Source: Lithospermum erythrorhizon (taxonomy: Eukaryota > Streptophyta > Magnoliopsida > Boraginales > Boraginaceae). Taken from it: DNA of 64,000 bases. Positions 62,201 to 64,000 of this stretch are shown here, in pieces (the first letter of the stretch is position 1; every line of letters starts with the position of its first letter). The stretch covers positions 1,178,001 to 1,242,000 of the forward strand of contig JADFUC010001925.1 in NCBI GenBank assembly GCA_019722365.1, written 5' to 3'. The notes beneath the pieces are model-generated. The model was not told the DNA's origin. It saw only the letters and a program-made list of their open reading frames with translations, and did no database searches. Made by a program: the position numbers and the translations under genes.

Positions 62201-62608
62201 CCCTATTATATTTATTTACTATGATTCATAGGTTGTCTAGAGGAAAATTACCAAAACATTTAGGGTATTAAAATTGAAGCTATTTGAACTTCGTGAAGGT
62301 GTTTGATTATATATGTTTGTTTGTATAATAGATCAACAAAACGAATTTTCTCTATTAATTTATTAAATAAACATGAATTTTCCCTTATCTTGCATGGTTT
62401 TAGTTCTAATATTTGTCCTTCAAATTGGAGTTCAAAACCGAAGCCTAAACAGAAGAGAGAAAAAACAGAGGAAGAAAAGAAATTCCGAAAGAGGGCCAAA
62501 TATTTTTTGTTGGCTCAGGTGGTTGCAGTTTTAGTTTTTTTGTCCGTCATTAACGGTTCTGATGGTACCGACATGGAGCTTGATGATGATGACCTGAATT
62601 ATGACTAA
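59260..62608 (+). CDS. MTX1: Metaxin-type mitochondrial outer-membrane import protein
   Basis: Exons: 59260-59407, 60728-61062, 61170-61246, 61370-61430, 61855-62014 and a last one ending at the stop 62606-62608. The protein is plant metaxin, an outer-membrane protein with a GST-like fold that works with the SAM complex in beta-barrel insertion. Visible blocks: LTLVARKSHFGLPTSCPSSL, VPYVEYGPYVAYNNE, YEIWLGANGN, IYYSDLPWPIGKFLFFKQ, LGITKENA, ARLGEQDYLFDNR, SLDAYLLSHVLIALYALP, LRDGLLKHANLVRYAEHL, then a basic KPKPKQKREKTEEEKKFRKRAK stretch split over Lys-rich text and one membrane span before an acidic tail. The start was chosen at MDEDKLT from homology. The exon 5 donor (A|GTAAGT at 62014) and the only good exon 6 acceptor (before 62401-62404) do not match in phase; a 17-nt duplication spans this junction. 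A 3'-UTR intron likely follows the stop (AAG|GTAAAG; next exon from 62829). Confidence 0.88.
62000..62016 (+). repeat. 17-nt repeat at the end of metaxin exon 5
   Basis: The sequence GTCCTTCAAATTGGAGT occurs here and again at 62415-62431 in the last coding exon. It overlaps the exon 5 donor site. Confidence 0.95.
62415..62431 (+). repeat. Second copy of the 17-nt repeat, in metaxin exon 6
   Basis: Identical to 62000-62016. Both copies are read in the same frame (PSNWS), so joining the exons anywhere inside the repeat would give a continuous protein, but no GT-AG pair lies at such a point. Confidence 0.95.
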
Positions 62609-63459
62609 GGTAAAGTTCTTACTTTTTTTGCGTGGTTGTTTGTATGGAGTTTAGAGGTGAAGTTCTAATGGTTGATGTCATTTCTGCCATTTGCTGGATA
62701 TCCTCACTATGCATAATGAGTTTTTCACCACTTCCCTTCCATGTTCGTCTAATCTACCAGCAATCTTTGTAATGATTATAATTACAGATTTGCTTATTCT
62801 GTTCTCCCAATTTCTATTTATTTTGCAGGCTTATGGAACGATATGAGCAAACACCAGACAAGAAACTTTTGCAGGGTCATGCCGTCCCATTTGTATGCTT
62901 GACGATGCTTGGAAAGTTGTACTCATCTAAAATGGCTTAGTATTTGAAAAACTAGAGAATTGACAGAGGCTAGATGTTGATCTCTTTTTTTCAGCGAACG
63001 GTTCTCATCTTGAATTACCTTTCTCATTTTAATTTTCATCTTGCAATACATCATTAATATGAGCATTGCAAAAAAATTTGTATTTTCGAAGCTGATGTTT
63101 GGTCTAGTTGAGAATCCAATAAATACATGCTTATGATTTATAGTTATGAATATATTTTCACCATTTTGATTTACACTGTTTATGATTTGATCTTAGTATT
63201 TCAAGAAAACAAATTATAGCTACTGTATATTTGCATGATTGTATATTCTAGTTATAGACTTATGGCCTTCAGACATAATCTCTTAAGAGTTATAGTACCA
63301 GATTTGTTCATTGTGAAGAAACTAGTCTACCCCTCCTGAGAAATTTGTAGTTACCATCATAAGTTAATGTATCTCATTTCCTGTGAGAACGTGTATTAAA
63401 TACTTGAAAAATAATTTACATTGTATTTCTCTCTAAACTACCTAAAAATGCCCCTAAAA

Positions 63460-64000
63460 CTAAATTCCAGTTGAATTTAGTATGTGGGGTTTCTTAATAT
63501 TTTCCAGTTGTTTCAACAGTTCAGCATATCCTTCTGCTGAATCAACTGCAAAGTCTGTCAGTGAGCCAACTGCAACTGACATTCCAGCACAAAGCACTCT
63601 TATAGCAATCTCAGCCATTTTTTCTGCAGTCATCACTTCCTCCTCAAACTCTCCAACTTCAACCACCTCCATGTTTCCCATGGGTGGTTCACTGCCAAAT
63701 CTCTTCGATCCGCCTGAAGAATGGCGGGAGTCTTCCCTCAGTTGCTTTGCATACAGAGAACCAACGCCTGCAGCGAAAAAGTCTAGTCCTTCGAGCACCG
63801 GAGACTCCCTGACAGAATCCAAGAACCTGGACCATTCAATGCATATATTGAATATTGGTAGCGTCCCTGTGGACCTTCGGGGAGAGAATGGCAATCTGGT
63901 TGTCTCAGCATCTAGACGTACACACCGTAACAGCCATCCTGCTAGTGCCTGCATATATGATCGTTGAGCAACGATCCATGACTCGAAACTGGCTCGCCAA
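63460..64000 (-). CDS. DUF630/DUF632-family protein, C-terminal part
   Basis: The minus strand is open from the right edge of the window to a stop at 63460, so only the last coding exon (180 residues seen) is present. The text FESWIVAQRSYMQALAGWLLRC, LPFSPRRSTGTLPIFNICIEWSRFLD corresponds to the end of the DUF632 domain, which in plant proteins reads W-AQKSY--ALN-WL--C, PFSPRR and PVF-ICN-W. The family includes NRG2- and APSR1-type proteins, plant-specific regulators whose biochemical role is unclear. The tail (EEEVMTAEKMAEIAIRVLCAG, SAEGYAELLKQLENIKK) looks like helical or coiled-coil text. The gene converges on metaxin. The frame stays open past the edge. Confidence 0.8.
   Translation of the reverse strand, partial: WRASFESWIVAQRSYMQALAGWLLRCVRLDAETTRLPFSPRRSTGTLPIFNICIEWSRFLDSVRESPVLEGLDFFAAGVGSLYAKQLREDSRHSSGGSKRFGSEPPMGNMEVVEVGEFEEEVMTAEKMAEIAIRVLCAGMSVAVGSLTDFAVDSAEGYAELLKQLENIKKPHILNSTGI

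Noticed and set aside
63482..63967. 161-codon plus-strand Ser/Thr-rich frame at the right edge
   Set aside because: It is antisense to the DUF632 exon, whose minus-strand reading has clear family blocks.
1..64000. CRISPR arrays, bacterial operons or prophage-like systems
   Set aside because: Nothing of this kind was seen; all tandem repeats lack CRISPR spacing and the window is clearly plant nuclear DNA.

Overview
This is a 64-kb piece of a plant nuclear genome, most likely a eudicot. The evidence is eight multi-exon or long single-exon genes of plant-specific families (BAHD acyltransferase, secretory phospholipase A2, HKT1 sodium transporter, DOT2/SART-1, galacturonokinase, isoamylase 3, plant metaxin, a DUF632 protein), AT-rich intergenic DNA, GT-AG introns, and plant retroelements (Athila-like and Tat-like Ty3/gypsy, Cassandra-like and copia-type solo LTRs). 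I cannot name the species.

Layout. Positions 1-9.4 kb are decayed Ty3/gypsy retrotransposons: a Tat-type relic that breaks off inside its RNase H near 2480, exactly where the LTR of an Athila-type element begins; the Athila copy then runs through tRNA-Asp-type primer site, gag, protease region, RT, RNase H and integrase, all with many stops and shifts. From 9.4 to 12.4 kb is AT-rich DNA with small transposon-like repeats. Next come three genes on the minus strand: a BAHD acyltransferase (12435-13808), a secretory PLA2 with four exons (14576-16299) and HKT1 with three exons spread over 9.45 kb (17260-26710), whose introns hold a tandem array, microsatellites and other debris. From 26.8 to 29.5 kb is a LINE relic split by a 1238-bp solo LTR with a perfect 5-bp target duplication. 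DOT2 (32293-37058, plus, 12 coding exons) follows, then galacturonokinase (38888-46460, minus, 14 exons) carrying a Cassandra-type 5S-containing solo LTR in its third intron. After a small inverted-repeat element with a strong G-quadruplex motif (47031-47361) come isoamylase 3 (48591-54984, plus, 18 exons), metaxin (59260-62608, plus) and the end of a DUF632-type gene (63460 to the right edge, minus).

The genes are individual housekeeping and specialised-metabolism loci, not a pathway cluster: lipid hydrolysis in the secretory path, Na+ retrieval, pre-mRNA splicing, sugar salvage for cell-wall precursors, starch degradation and mitochondrial protein import.

The most surprising points are an apparent in-frame 21-nt loss in isoamylase 3 that removes the conserved GH13 region I; a 17-nt duplication at the metaxin exon 5/6 boundary that leaves the two exons out of frame under canonical splicing; and the repeat content of the HKT1 introns. 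I found no convincing new biological system. All exon limits were worked out by eye from GT-AG sites, reading phase and recalled family sequence, with no transcript data.
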